Source: an uncultured Roseburia sp. (GTDB lineage: Bacteria; Bacillota; Clostridia; Lachnospirales; Lachnospiraceae). From it: a stretch of DNA of 37,970 nucleotides. The first letter of the stretch is position 1. Each line of letters starts with the position of its first letter. The stretch lies in assembly GCA_947642555.1 (NCBI GenBank), contig CANRSX010000041.1, forward strand, positions 1 through 37,970, given 5' to 3'. Below the pieces are notes generated by a model, which did no database searches, was not told the origin of the DNA, and saw only the letters and a list, made by a program, of their open reading frames with translations. Below, in pieces: positions 16,866 through 25,194 of this stretch. The translations under genes and the position numbers were made by a program.

Positions 16866-17351
16866 TTATTTCGGCAGCGGAAGCATTCCGGTCTGCTGAT
16901 AGTTCTTCCATGCCTTCTGGAACTGGAAGGTGGCGATCACGGCATAAATGGCTGCGAGCAGGATCAGATAGCCGCCGGCACGTCCGGTCGAGATGAGCAT
17001 GTAGACCGTGTTAAAAATCGAGTACGCCAGGATAATGAGGGCGCATACACGGCTCTGCGCGAGCTGGATCCCAAGGCCGAGGCCGACAACGATGACGATG
17101 TCGATAATCACCATAAGGTTGCCGCCGATGATGCCGAGCACCAGAGAGAGCGCGCCGCAGATATAGAGAATGATTGCGGAGCTCTTGATGCTGCCTGTGG
17201 TTTTCTTAAGATTCGGGTGCTTGTAGAACTCTTTTTTGGTCATCGGGCCGCTGCCGTAACCGCCGCCTGCAAACTGACCGGCCGGAGCGCCGCAGTTCGG
17301 GCACGCCGGAGCGCCGTCGGGGTACTGGGTACCACACTGTGAACATTGCAT
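16866..17351 (-). CDS. Zinc-ribbon membrane protein
   Basis: A 161-residue protein. The N-terminal zinc ribbon has CSQCGTQYPDGAPACPNCG, two CXXC knuckles. A Gly-rich linker follows, then about four closely packed hydrophobic segments between residues 55 and 145. Small proteins with this layout are widespread in Firmicutes and have no agreed function. The start at 17351 is chosen over an earlier in-frame ATG at 17384 because AAGGAGG lies eight bases before it and it opens directly with the zinc ribbon. It has its own promoter (TTTACA and TAAAAT with a 17-bp spacer) and terminator. Confidence 0.85.
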   Translation of the reverse strand: MQCSQCGTQYPDGAPACPNCGAPAGQFAGGGYGSGPMTKKEFYKHPNLKKTTGSIKSSAIILYICGALSLVLGIIGGNLMVIIDIVIVVGLGLGIQLAQSRVCALIILAYSIFNTVYMLISTGRAGGYLILLAAIYAVIATFQFQKAWKNYQQTGMLPLPK

Positions 17352-17386
17352 AACATATTCCTCCTTGAAAGTTAAAATATACATTT

Positions 17387-17415
17387 ATTTTAATAGATAA
17401 TGTTCCAAATGTAAA
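17387..17415 (-). promoter_or_regulatory. Promoter of the zinc-ribbon gene
   Basis: On the minus strand: TTTACA (17415-17410), a 17-bp spacer, TAAAAT (17392-17387). It diverges from the galK promoter. Confidence 0.55.
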
Positions 17416-17437
17416 GTTATTTATTATAAGATGTATT

Positions 17438-17489
17438 TTTGTTGCAGGTTATCGGTACTTTGTTGCAGTTTTCCGGATCCTTCTTGCAA
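17438..17489 (+). promoter_or_regulatory. Three TTGCA elements at 21-bp spacing upstream of galK
   Basis: GTTGCA at 17441-17446 and 17462-17467 and CTTGCA at 17483-17488 are spaced exactly 21 bp apart, two turns of the helix. The first two extend to an identical ten-mer, TTTGTTGCAG. The third contains the galK -35. Half-sites at 21 bp are the arrangement used by AraC-type activators at araI, so an activator site is likely. Confidence 0.6.
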
Positions 17490-17511
17490 AGAAAAAGCGG
17501 ATGGATATAAT
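17484..17511 (+). promoter_or_regulatory. Promoter of galK-galT
   Basis: TTGCAA at 17484-17489, a 16-bp spacer, TATAAT at 17506-17511. The weak -35 coincides with the last TTGCA element, consistent with activator dependence. Confidence 0.65.
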
Positions 17512-17561
17512 AGAGTCATCAGACAGAAACCGGGAAAAATGATGTGCAGGAGGAAGGAAAC

Positions 17562-18731
17562 ATGATCGAAAAGAAAGTGCGGGAGACATTTGAGGAATTA
17601 TTTGGAAACGACGGGGAGATCCGGGTTTATTTTGCGCCGGGGCGCGTCAACATGATCGGGGAGCACACGGATTACAACGGCGGACATGTGTTTCCCTGTG
17701 CGCTGACGATCGGCACTTACGCGGCGGTGAGGAAGCGGACGGACAGAAGACTTCGGTTTTATTCGATGAACTTTGAGAAGCGGGGCGTGATCGAATCATC
17801 CTTAGACGAGCTTACATACCAGGAGGAAGCGGGCTGGACAAATTATCCGAAGGGAATGATCTGGGCGTTCGGCGAGAAGGGCATGAAGGCGGAGTCTGGC
17901 TTTGACCTGGTGCTGTTCGGAAATATCCCGAATGCCTCCGGGCTGTCATCCTCCGCGTCGGTGGAGATCGTGACCGGATACATCTTAAAGGATCTTTTCG
18001 GCTTTGACGTGTCAAATCAGGATCTGGCGCTGATCGGCCAGTATTCGGAGAACCGGTTTAACGGCGTCAACTGCGGGATCATGGATCAGTTCGCGATCGC
18101 GATGGGCAGGCAGGGCCATGCGATTTTCCTCGACACGGCCACGCTGCAGTATGAGTATGCGCCGATTCAGCTTGCGGGCGCGAAGATTGTGATTTCCTGC
18201 AGCAACAAAAAGCGCGGACTCGGGGACTCGAAATATAATGAGAGGCGGAGCGAGTGTGAGACTGCCCTCTCCGAGCTTCAGAAGGCGGTAAAAATCAGTG
18301 CGCTGGGGGATCTGACGGAGGAGCAGTTCGAGCAGTACAAAGATGCGATTACAGATGACGTGAGAAGAAAACGCGCAAAGCATGCGGTATATGAGAATCA
18401 GAGGACGATCCAGGCAGTGGCAGCGCTTCGGGCAAACGATGTGAAGCGGTTCGGCGAGCTGATGAACGCGTCCCACGTATCCCTGCGGGACGACTATGAG
18501 GTGACCGGCGTCGAGCTGGATACCCTCGTGGAGGAGGCATGGAAGATTGACGGCGTGATCGGGTCGCGTATGACGGGCGCCGGATTCGGCGGATGCACGG
18601 TCAGCATCGTAAAGGACGAGGCGGTGGAGCCCTTTATCGCGCAGGTGGGGGCAGCCTATGAGAAAAAGATCGGCTACGCGGCGGATTTCTATGTGGTGGA
18701 GATCGGCGACGGGCCGGTGCGGCTGGCATAG
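17562..18731 (+). CDS. galK: Galactokinase
   Basis: A 389-residue cytoplasmic GHMP kinase that phosphorylates galactose at C1, the first committed Leloir step. The galactokinase signature GRVNMIGEHTDYNGGHVFP is near residue 28. The GHMP phosphate-binding loop NASGLSSSASVEIV follows, and GAGFGGCTVSIV closes the protein. The Asp of CGIMDQFAIA is the expected catalytic base. Length fits the family. AGGAGG lies before the ATG at 17562. galT follows after eight bases, forming a galKT operon without galE. Confidence 0.97.
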   Translation: MIEKKVRETFEELFGNDGEIRVYFAPGRVNMIGEHTDYNGGHVFPCALTIGTYAAVRKRTDRRLRFYSMNFEKRGVIESSLDELTYQEEAGWTNYPKGMIWAFGEKGMKAESGFDLVLFGNIPNASGLSSSASVEIVTGYILKDLFGFDVSNQDLALIGQYSENRFNGVNCGIMDQFAIAMGRQGHAIFLDTATLQYEYAPIQLAGAKIVISCSNKKRGLGDSKYNERRSECETALSELQKAVKISALGDLTEEQFEQYKDAITDDVRRKRAKHAVYENQRTIQAVAALRANDVKRFGELMNASHVSLRDDYEVTGVELDTLVEEAWKIDGVIGSRMTGAGFGGCTVSIVKDEAVEPFIAQVGAAYEKKIGYAADFYVVEIGDGPVRLA

Positions 18732-18739
18732 AGGAAAGG

Positions 18740-20353
18740 ATGGCGGACATGATCACAGAGAAGATACTGGCACTGACAGAATACGGTCTGGCGACGGGCT
18801 TAATCGAACCGGCGGACCGGATTTACACGATCAACCGGCTTTTAGAGCTGTTCGGACTGGAGGAACCGGAAGACACGGCGGCATGGGATGAAAACGCACG
18901 GCCAATGACGCAGCAGGAGGCGGAGGACGCCTTGGAGGGGATCCTTGGCGGGATGCTCGATTACGCGGCGGAGAAGGGGCTGATCCCGGAGAACACTGTG
19001 ACATACCGCGATCTGTTTGACACGAAGATCATGTCGCTTCTCGTCCCGCGGCCCGGCGAGGTGCGCCGGATGTTTTACGGACTTTACAACCACAATGCGC
19101 CGGTGGCGGCAACCGATTATTTTTATAAACTGTGCTGCGACAGCGACTACATACGACGTTATCGGATCCGAAAGGATTTAAAATGGACGGCGGAGACAGA
19201 GTTCGGCACGCTGGACATCACCATCAATCTCTCCAAGCCGGAGAAGGATCCGAAGGCGATCGCGGCGGCGAAGCTCGCAAAGCAGAGCGGCTATCCGAAA
19301 TGTCTGCTCTGTAAGGAAAACGAGGGCTATGCGGGGCGGATCAATCACCCGGCCAGGCAGAACCACCGGATTATCCCGGTCACGATCAATGACAGCGAGT
19401 GGTATTTCCAGTATTCGCCGTACGTCTACTACAATGAGCACTGCATTGTGTTCAACTGTGAGCACACGCCGATGAAGATTGAGCGGGCGACGTTTGGAAA
19501 GCTCCTTGATTTTGTGACGCAGTTCCCGCATTATTTTGTCGGGTCGAACGCGGATCTGCCGATCGTGGGAGGATCGATTTTAACGCACGATCATTTCCAG
19601 GGCGGCCATTATGAATTTGCCATGGCAAAAGCGCCGGTGGAGCGGGAGATCACGTTCCGCGGGTATGAGGATGTACAGGCCGGGATTGTAAAGTGGCCGA
19701 TGTCGGTGATACGCATCCGGGGGAAGGAGCGGGAGCGGCTGATCGATCTCGCGGACCGGATCCTTGCGGCCTGGAGGGGCTACACGGACGAGGCGGCCTT
19801 TGTCTTTGCAGAGACGGATGGCGAGCCGCACAATACGATCACGCCGATCGCGCGGCGGCGGGGGGAAGACTATGAGCTGGACCTCGTGCTGCGCAACAAT
19901 ATCACGACAGAGGAGCATCCCCTCGGTGTGTACCATCCGCACGCAAACCTGCACCACATCAAAAAGGAGAATATCGGCCTGATCGAGGTCATGGGGCTTG
20001 CGGTGCTCCCGGCCCGCTTAAAAGAGGAGATGGCGGAGCTTCTGGAGGCGGTGCTGGCGGGAAAGGATTTCAGGAGCAGCGAGACCCTGCGGCAGCACGC
20101 GGACTGGGCGGAGTCGTTCCTGCCGAAGTACGGGATCACGCCGGGCGCGGCTGCCGGTGCGTCGGAAGCTGTGACGGCAGCCGGAAACACGCCGGATGGC
20201 GCGCCGGGCGCTGGGGTCAGCCGCGAAGAATTACATGCGATCATCGAGAAGGAGATCGGGCTGGTCTTCCTGGAGGTGTTAAAGGACGCCGGAGTCTACA
20301 AATGTACGCCGGAGGGCCGGGAGGCGTTTCTGCGGTTTGTGGAGACGGTCTGA
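18740..20353 (+). CDS. galT: UDP-glucose--hexose-1-phosphate uridylyltransferase (Firmicutes type)
   Basis: A 537-residue enzyme that exchanges galactose-1-phosphate with UDP-glucose. It belongs to the longer class II GalT of Firmicutes, shown by its length, by NRLLELF near the start and by PSFFDT-like and CLLCKENEGY segments. The histidine-rich ILTHDHFQGGHYEFAM and the later GVYHPHANLHHIKKENIGLIEVMGLAVLP match the family's active-site region. GAGG five bases before the ATG at 18740 supports that start, but an ATG at 18749 is possible. A low-complexity Ala/Gly-rich stretch at about residues 465-495 looks like a lineage-specific insert. It ends ten bases from the convergent reductase gene. Confidence 0.95.
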   Translation: MADMITEKILALTEYGLATGLIEPADRIYTINRLLELFGLEEPEDTAAWDENARPMTQQEAEDALEGILGGMLDYAAEKGLIPENTVTYRDLFDTKIMSLLVPRPGEVRRMFYGLYNHNAPVAATDYFYKLCCDSDYIRRYRIRKDLKWTAETEFGTLDITINLSKPEKDPKAIAAAKLAKQSGYPKCLLCKENEGYAGRINHPARQNHRIIPVTINDSEWYFQYSPYVYYNEHCIVFNCEHTPMKIERATFGKLLDFVTQFPHYFVGSNADLPIVGGSILTHDHFQGGHYEFAMAKAPVEREITFRGYEDVQAGIVKWPMSVIRIRGKERERLIDLADRILAAWRGYTDEAAFVFAETDGEPHNTITPIARRRGEDYELDLVLRNNITTEEHPLGVYHPHANLHHIKKENIGLIEVMGLAVLPARLKEEMAELLEAVLAGKDFRSSETLRQHADWAESFLPKYGITPGAAAGASEAVTAAGNTPDGAPGAGVSREELHAIIEKEIGLVFLEVLKDAGVYKCTPEGREAFLRFVETV

Positions 20354-20363
20354 AAAGCTGCTT

Positions 20364-21482
20364 TCAACGGTCAAATTCCGCCGACACGTCGTTAAGAAGC
20401 GACCGGATGGGAAGATGCTGGGGACAGATCTTCTCACATTTTCCGCATTTCAGGCAGTCTTTTGCCCTGGTTCCCTCCGTGGTCTGGATATTGCTGTAGT
20501 AATAATCGGTATTCCAGTTGCCAAAACGCTTTTTGGCATTTAAGAGGGCAAACAGGTCGGGAATGCGGATCCCTTTGGGACATTCCTCCATGCAGTAGCG
20601 GCAGGCAGTGCAGGGGATGAGGTTTTGTGAAAGAAAGATCTTTGTCACCTCATTTACTGCGGCCTGCTCTTTTTCGGAGAGAGGTGAAAAATCTGCCATA
20701 TAACCGGTATTGTCCTCCACCATGTCCAGATCGCCCATGCCGGAGAGGACCATGCAGATCCCGTCAAAACCGGCGGCGAAGCGGATCGCGTAGCTGGCGG
20801 CGGAACGCGGGCTGTCCAGATTGTCGAGCACCTTCTGCGCCTCCGCCGGCAGATTTACGAGGCTGCCGCCCTTGACCGGCTCCATGACGATGACCGGCTT
20901 GCCGTGTTTTACGCAAACCTCATAGCATTTGCGGCTTTCCACGGAGGGGTCCTCATAGTCCGCGTAGTTAAACTGGATCTGTACCGCCTCGATCTGCGGG
21001 TATTCGGTGAGAATCTGTTCCAGTACATCGGCGCGGTCGTGGAATGAGATGCCGAAATGGTGGATCTTTCCCTCTTCCTTTAACTGCAGGGCAGTCTCAT
21101 ATGCGCGGCATTTTTTAAATTTCGGAAAGATATTTTTGTCCTGGGCGTGCATGAGATACAGGTCAAAATAATCCACACCCACCGCCGCAAGCTGGCTTTC
21201 AAACAGGGGACGAATCTCCTCTTCCGAGTTGAAATGATGGGTGGACAGCTTGTCGGTGATCGTGTAGCGCTCGCGCGGATAGCGGCTGGTAAGGCAGGTT
21301 TTTAATGCGGATTCGGATTTGCCGCCGACATAGCCGTGAGCCGTATCAAAATAGGTAAAGCCGCGTTCCAGAAAAAGGTCCACCATTTTGGAAAACAGTG
21401 CGGTATCCACCTCGCCGTTTTCCAAAACCGGCAGCCGCATGCATCCAAAACCGAGTTTTTTGTCGCCAAATACATGTTTCAT
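20364..21482 (-). CDS. Aldo/keto reductase with 4Fe-4S ferredoxin domain (second copy)
   Basis: A 372-residue paralogue of the reductase at 7621. The barrel has FTYFDTAHGYVGGKSE, a Lys in TDKLSTHHF and LYLMHAQD. The tail has the clusters CTACRYCMEECPKGIRIP and CLKCGKCEKICPQHLPI. The spacing of the first cluster is the classic CXXCXXCXXXCP, unlike the shorter one in the other copy. GGAGCG precedes the ATG at 21482; an upstream in-frame ATG at 21629 would run into the LysR gene and is rejected. It is preceded on the same strand by a LysR regulator and has its own promoter. Substrate unknown. Confidence 0.92.
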   Translation of the reverse strand: MKHVFGDKKLGFGCMRLPVLENGEVDTALFSKMVDLFLERGFTYFDTAHGYVGGKSESALKTCLTSRYPRERYTITDKLSTHHFNSEEEIRPLFESQLAAVGVDYFDLYLMHAQDKNIFPKFKKCRAYETALQLKEEGKIHHFGISFHDRADVLEQILTEYPQIEAVQIQFNYADYEDPSVESRKCYEVCVKHGKPVIVMEPVKGGSLVNLPAEAQKVLDNLDSPRSAASYAIRFAAGFDGICMVLSGMGDLDMVEDNTGYMADFSPLSEKEQAAVNEVTKIFLSQNLIPCTACRYCMEECPKGIRIPDLFALLNAKKRFGNWNTDYYYSNIQTTEGTRAKDCLKCGKCEKICPQHLPIRSLLNDVSAEFDR

Positions 21483-21545
21483 CTGATTTCGCTCCTTTGC
21501 AGATATGAATAGAATGCCAAAGGCAGTTGATTTACTCCTGAAATC

Positions 21546-21575
21546 ATGATAGCACGGGATGCGAAAGGGGATCAA
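21546..21575 (-). promoter_or_regulatory. Candidate promoter of the second aldo/keto reductase
   Basis: On the minus strand: TTGATC (21575-21570), an 18-bp spacer, TATCAT (21551-21546). It lies in the 136-base gap after the LysR gene. Confidence 0.5.
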
Positions 21576-21618
21576 TTCGGATTTCTGATCTGATCCATAA
21601 GAAAAACTGATAGAAAAG

Positions 21619-22500
21619 TCAGACACCAAACTGTGTTTTTAAGAGCGCGGCAAATTCCGCTGATAATGATCCGGTATCTTCGCGGCTCCAGAAGGCACAG
21701 TAATTGTGCAGAAGCGGCTGGCCGCGGCGGGTGACCGGAATCTGCCGAAGCTCTGCGTGGACGGATTCGCCTGTGCTGCCTTCTATGAGCAGTACGCCTT
21801 TGCCGGCAGCGGCCAGAAGCCGTCCCTCCTCCAGGGTGGGGACAAAGAGAAATCCGCTCTTCAGTCCGATCATATCCCGATAATAGTCGGCTTCCGTCTC
21901 CTCCTGTCCGGGAGAACAGACCAGAATACAGGACAAATCGTTCAGATCCTCAGCATCGATCGTTTCGTACTGTGCGATCGGGTGATGAAATCCGGTTTCG
22001 ATCCGGTATGGACGGGAAGCCAGGATCTCATTAAAGTAACCGTCGGAAAAGGTACGACGCTGGTCGCTGAAAAGCAGATCTGTCCGTCCGGATACCAGCA
22101 GTTCGTATAATTCTTCGTGATTACCAGCGGTCAGATGTAAGTCTGCCTGCGGAAAACATCTGGAAAAGGCGAATATTGCATGACGAAATTCCGGGCCGCT
22201 GTAGCTGCGCAGGTATCCCAGACGCAGACGGATTCTGTTTCCGCAGGCAGTTTCCTGTACTTCTTTCACCAGACGATCCCATTCAGCGGTAAGAAAACGG
22301 CTTTTGCGGAAAAGCACCTCGCCCGCCGGAGTGACGGAAAAACCGCGTCCCTCCCGCCAGAGCAGCGTAACGCCCAGTTCCTGTTCCAGCGCCCGCACCT
22401 GCTGGGAAATGGCGGACTGGGAGATAAAGCACTGCTCCGCCGCTTTCGAAAAGCTCTTGTTTTCCACGACTGCCTGAAAATACTTAAGTTGTCTGAGCAT
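21619..22500 (-). CDS. LysR-family transcriptional regulator
   Basis: A 293-residue regulator. The N-terminal winged helix is clear: MLRQLKYFQAVVENKSFSKA, then ISQSAISQQVRALEQELGVTL. The remainder is the periplasmic-binding-protein-like effector domain with RIRLRLGYL at its start. It stands upstream of, and in the same direction as, the Fe-S aldo/keto reductase, which is a reasonable but unproven target. GGGAGGA eight bases before the ATG at 22500 fixes the start; an earlier ATG at 22515 lacks one. It is divergent from the aminotransferase at 22640, another possible target, since LysR proteins often control the divergent gene. Confidence 0.93.
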   Translation of the reverse strand: MLRQLKYFQAVVENKSFSKAAEQCFISQSAISQQVRALEQELGVTLLWREGRGFSVTPAGEVLFRKSRFLTAEWDRLVKEVQETACGNRIRLRLGYLRSYSGPEFRHAIFAFSRCFPQADLHLTAGNHEELYELLVSGRTDLLFSDQRRTFSDGYFNEILASRPYRIETGFHHPIAQYETIDAEDLNDLSCILVCSPGQEETEADYYRDMIGLKSGFLFVPTLEEGRLLAAAGKGVLLIEGSTGESVHAELRQIPVTRRGQPLLHNYCAFWSREDTGSLSAEFAALLKTQFGV

Positions 22501-22530
22501 GATGTGTCCTCCCATTGTTCTTTGTGAATA

Positions 22531-22559
22531 AGTATACCTGATTCGCGCAGACCGGACAA
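22531..22559 (-). promoter_or_regulatory. Promoter of the LysR gene
   Basis: On the minus strand: TTGTCC (22559-22554), a 17-bp spacer, TATACT (22536-22531). Confidence 0.6.
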
Positions 22560-22576
22560 CAGAGAATTCACGCTGA

Positions 22577-22605
22577 TTGCATCCGGTTATAAGTTATGAT
22601 ACAAT
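22577..22605 (+). promoter_or_regulatory. Promoter of the class I aminotransferase gene
   Basis: TTGCAT at 22577-22582, a 17-bp spacer, TACAAT at 22600-22605. It is divergent from the LysR promoter, with the two -35 elements under 20 bases apart. Confidence 0.65.
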
Positions 22606-22639
22606 GGGCGCAGTATAAAAGAAAAGTGAGGAAACGGAC

Positions 22640-23845
22640 ATGATTTCTAAGAGAATACAAAAAGCGATGGAGGGCAATTCGGCCATCCGCGCGATGTTTG
22701 TGGAAGGAAAGGCGATGGCGGAACAGTACGGAGCGGAGAATGTCTATGATTTCTCCCTGGGGAACCCGGCGACGCCGGCGCCCGCGGCGGTAAATGACGC
22801 GATCCGGGAGCTGCTCGATAAGGCGGATGAAGCCGGTGCGGCGGGTTCCCTCGCATTGCACGGCTACATGGAGAATTCCGGGTACGAGGCGGTGCGGGCA
22901 AAGATCGCGGAGAATCTGAATCAAAGGTTCGGGACGTCATTTGATGCGCACAACCTGATCATGACGGTCGGGGCGGCGGGGGGCTTAAACATTATTTTTA
23001 AGACGATCCTGGATCCCGGGGACGAGGTGATCGTATTCGCGCCGTTTTTCGGGGAATACCGGCAGTATGTGGCAAATTTTGACGCGAATCTTATTGTGGT
23101 ACAGCCGGATCCGGAGACATTCCAGCCGGACCTTACCGATCTGGCGGCGAAGATCACGCCCCGGACGAGGGCGCTGATCGTGAACACGCCGAACAATCCC
23201 ACGGGCGTGATCTACCGGCCGGAAACCATGCGCCGGATCGCGGAGATTCTGGAGGAAAAGCAGCGGGAATACGGCACGGATCTCTATCTGGTGTCGGACG
23301 AGCCCTACCGTGAGCTGGTTTATGACGGAAATCAGGAGGATTTTCTGACGAAATATTATGCGAATACGATTGTAGGATACTCCTTCAGCAAGTCCCTGTC
23401 CCTGCCCGGGGAGCGGATCGGCTATGTGGCGGTGCCGGATGAAGCGGCGGATGTGGAGGATCTGATCCGGGGAATCGAGATCTCCAACCGGACCCTTGGG
23501 TTTGTCAACGCGCCCTCCCTGATTCAGAAGGCGGTGGCTCGCTGTCTTGACGAGAAGACGGACGTGGCATTTTACGATGAAAACCGGAGGATGCTCTACG
23601 AGGGGCTGACGAAGCTTGGCTTTTCCTGTATCCGCCCTGAGGGAGCCTTTTACCTGTGGGTGAAATCCCCGGTGGAGGATGAGAAGACATTTGTCGCGGA
23701 AGGGAAGAAGCTCAGAATCCTGATGGTGCCGGGAAGCTCCTTCGGGTGTCCGGGCTATGTGCGGCTGGCGTACTGCGTCTCCCATGAGACGGTGAAGAAC
23801 TCGCTGCCGGCGTTTGCAAAGCTGGCGGGAGTATACGGGCTGTAA
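22640..23845 (+). CDS. Class I/II pyridoxal-phosphate aminotransferase
   Basis: A 401-residue enzyme of fold type I. Conserved elements include DFSLGNPATPAP at the substrate-binding N-terminus, NTPNNPTGVIY (the conserved Asn), LVSDEPYRELVY (the Asp that holds the pyridine nitrogen), and SFSKSLSLPGERIGY with the Schiff-base Lys. It is close to the AspB/AAT-like branch, but the amino acid cannot be named safely. GTGAGGAAA precedes the ATG. The second aminotransferase follows after a 61-bp tandem repeat, on the same strand. Confidence 0.94.
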   Translation: MISKRIQKAMEGNSAIRAMFVEGKAMAEQYGAENVYDFSLGNPATPAPAAVNDAIRELLDKADEAGAAGSLALHGYMENSGYEAVRAKIAENLNQRFGTSFDAHNLIMTVGAAGGLNIIFKTILDPGDEVIVFAPFFGEYRQYVANFDANLIVVQPDPETFQPDLTDLAAKITPRTRALIVNTPNNPTGVIYRPETMRRIAEILEEKQREYGTDLYLVSDEPYRELVYDGNQEDFLTKYYANTIVGYSFSKSLSLPGERIGYVAVPDEAADVEDLIRGIEISNRTLGFVNAPSLIQKAVARCLDEKTDVAFYDENRRMLYEGLTKLGFSCIRPEGAFYLWVKSPVEDEKTFVAEGKKLRILMVPGSSFGCPGYVRLAYCVSHETVKNSLPAFAKLAGVYGL

Positions 23846-23849
23846 GGCG

Positions 23850-23988
23850 TGCCGCCGGAGGTGTCGTGAAGGAAGAAAAGCAGGCGTAGTGCCGGCGGGG
23901 TGCATTGGTGTGCCGGCGGAGGCGTCGTGAAGGAAGAAAAGCAGGCGCCGTGCCGGCGGGATGCATCGGTGTGCCGGCGGAGGTGCCA
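23850..23988 (+). repeat. 61-bp tandem repeat, two full copies and a partial third
   Basis: Copy 1 is 23850-23910, copy 2 is 23911-23971 (six differences out of 61), and a third begins at 23972 and fades after about 15 bases. The array starts five bases after one aminotransferase stop and ends about 25 bases before the next start. Each unit includes a second TGCCGGCGG core. It has no ORF of its own that looks real. Confidence 0.9.
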
Positions 23989-24013
23989 TGGAAAAAAGAC
24001 AGGAGAACGACAG

Positions 24014-25069
24014 ATGGGAAACTGGGAAGACTATGTGAGAAAAGTGGAGCCCTATGTGCCGGGAGAGCAGCCGGACGCGGCCCGCATGATCAAGCTGAAT
24101 ACGAATGAAAACCCGTACCCGCCGGCACCGGGGGTACTTCGGGTGCTGAGGGAATATGACGGGAACCGGCTGCGGCTCTACCCTGCGCCGGATTGTAAGC
24201 CGCTGGTGGAGGCGATCGCGGAGTATTACGGACTGAAACCGGAGCAGGTATTTACGGGAGTGGGTTCGGACGACGTGCTCGCGATGATTTTTCTGACCTT
24301 TTTTAACGCGAAACAGCCGGTATTTTTCCCGGATATCACCTATTCCTTTTATGACGTGTGGGCCGGGATGCTTCGGATTCCCTACGAGACGAAGGCGCTG
24401 GACGAGGATTTCCGGATCCGGCCAGAGGACTACTACGGGGAGAACGGCGGCGTGATTTTCCCGAATCCCAACGCGCCCACCGGGATTCTGATGGAGCTTT
24501 CTGCGATACGGGATATCTTAGATCACAACCGTGACGTGATCGTGGTGGTGGACGAGGCGTATATTGATTTCGGCGGGGAGTCCGCGCTGCCGCTGATCGA
24601 CGAATACGATAACCTGCTGGTGGTGCAGACCTTTTCCAAATCCCGCTCCATGGCGGGGATGCGCATCGGCTATGCGATGGGAAACGAGCGCCTGATCCGC
24701 TATTTAAACGACGTGAAGTATTCCTTTAATTCCTACACGATGACGCAGCTCTCGCTGGCGCTGGGGGTGGAGGCAGTCCGCGACCGGGCGTATTTTGAGG
24801 AGACGCGGCAGAAGATCATCGCGACCAGGGAGTGGACGAAGGGGGAGCTTCGCGGACTTGGATTTACATTTGGCGATTCCATGAGCAATTTTATCTTTGC
24901 GAGACACGAATCTGTCCCGGCGGAGGAGATCTTTGCCGCACTGCGGGAGCAGAATATTTATGTGCGGCATTTTAACAGCGAGCGGATCCGCAACTATTTA
25001 AGGATCAGTATCGGGACGCCGGAGGAGATGGAAGCGCTGATCCGGTTTCTGAGGGGATGGCTGGCGTAG
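24014..25069 (+). CDS. hisC: Histidinol-phosphate aminotransferase-like protein
   Basis: A 351-residue PLP enzyme. It has the HisC/CobD-type opening IKLNTNENPYPPAPGV, then RLYPAPDCKPL, FTGVGSDDVLAMIF, FPNPNAPTGI, VVDEAYIDFGGES and the Lys-containing QTFSKSRSMAGMRIGYA. The end YLRISIGTPEEMEALI is also standard. Its size fits HisC. It is away from any histidine operon here, so a related role (for example an aromatic or threonine-phosphate type enzyme) is possible. The ATG at 24014 is chosen because AGGAGA lies eight bases upstream and the family begins there; reading further upstream would translate the tandem repeat. Confidence 0.88.
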   Translation: MGNWEDYVRKVEPYVPGEQPDAARMIKLNTNENPYPPAPGVLRVLREYDGNRLRLYPAPDCKPLVEAIAEYYGLKPEQVFTGVGSDDVLAMIFLTFFNAKQPVFFPDITYSFYDVWAGMLRIPYETKALDEDFRIRPEDYYGENGGVIFPNPNAPTGILMELSAIRDILDHNRDVIVVVDEAYIDFGGESALPLIDEYDNLLVVQTFSKSRSMAGMRIGYAMGNERLIRYLNDVKYSFNSYTMTQLSLALGVEAVRDRAYFEETRQKIIATREWTKGELRGLGFTFGDSMSNFIFARHESVPAEEIFAALREQNIYVRHFNSERIRNYLRISIGTPEEMEALIRFLRGWLA

Positions 25070-25080
25070 ATACGGACGGA

Positions 25081-25122
25081 CACAAAAAGAGACACTCCCT
25101 GAATGGGAGGTCTTTTTTTGTG
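25081..25122 (+). terminator. Intrinsic terminator after the hisC-like gene
   Basis: GACACTCCC pairs with GGGAGGTC (one bulged A) around a five-base loop. The stem is extended by A-run and T-run pairing, and seven T follow. Confidence 0.85.
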
Positions 25123-25133
25123 CGCCAGACGGC

Positions 25134-25164
25134 TTGACTTTTGCTTGGGGGGGGGTGATATAAT
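25134..25164 (+). promoter_or_regulatory. Promoter with a nine-G run in its spacer
   Basis: TTGACT at 25134-25139 and a perfect TATAAT at 25159-25164 are separated by 19 bp. Nine consecutive G (25147-25155) sit in the spacer. Loss of two G would give the optimal 17 bp. Runs like this change length by slipped-strand mispairing, so the operon behind it may be phase variable. Confidence 0.7.
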
Positions 25165-25194
25165 TTTCAAAAATTATGATCGGGAGTGATTCAT

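Noticed and set aside
23850..23988. CRISPR array
   Set aside because: The copies are adjacent with no spacers and the unit is 61 bp; it is a simple tandem repeat.
23900..24013. An upstream start that would lengthen the hisC-like protein by 38 residues
   Set aside because: The extension translates the tandem repeat and lacks a ribosome site, whereas the ATG at 24014 has one and matches the family's N-terminus.
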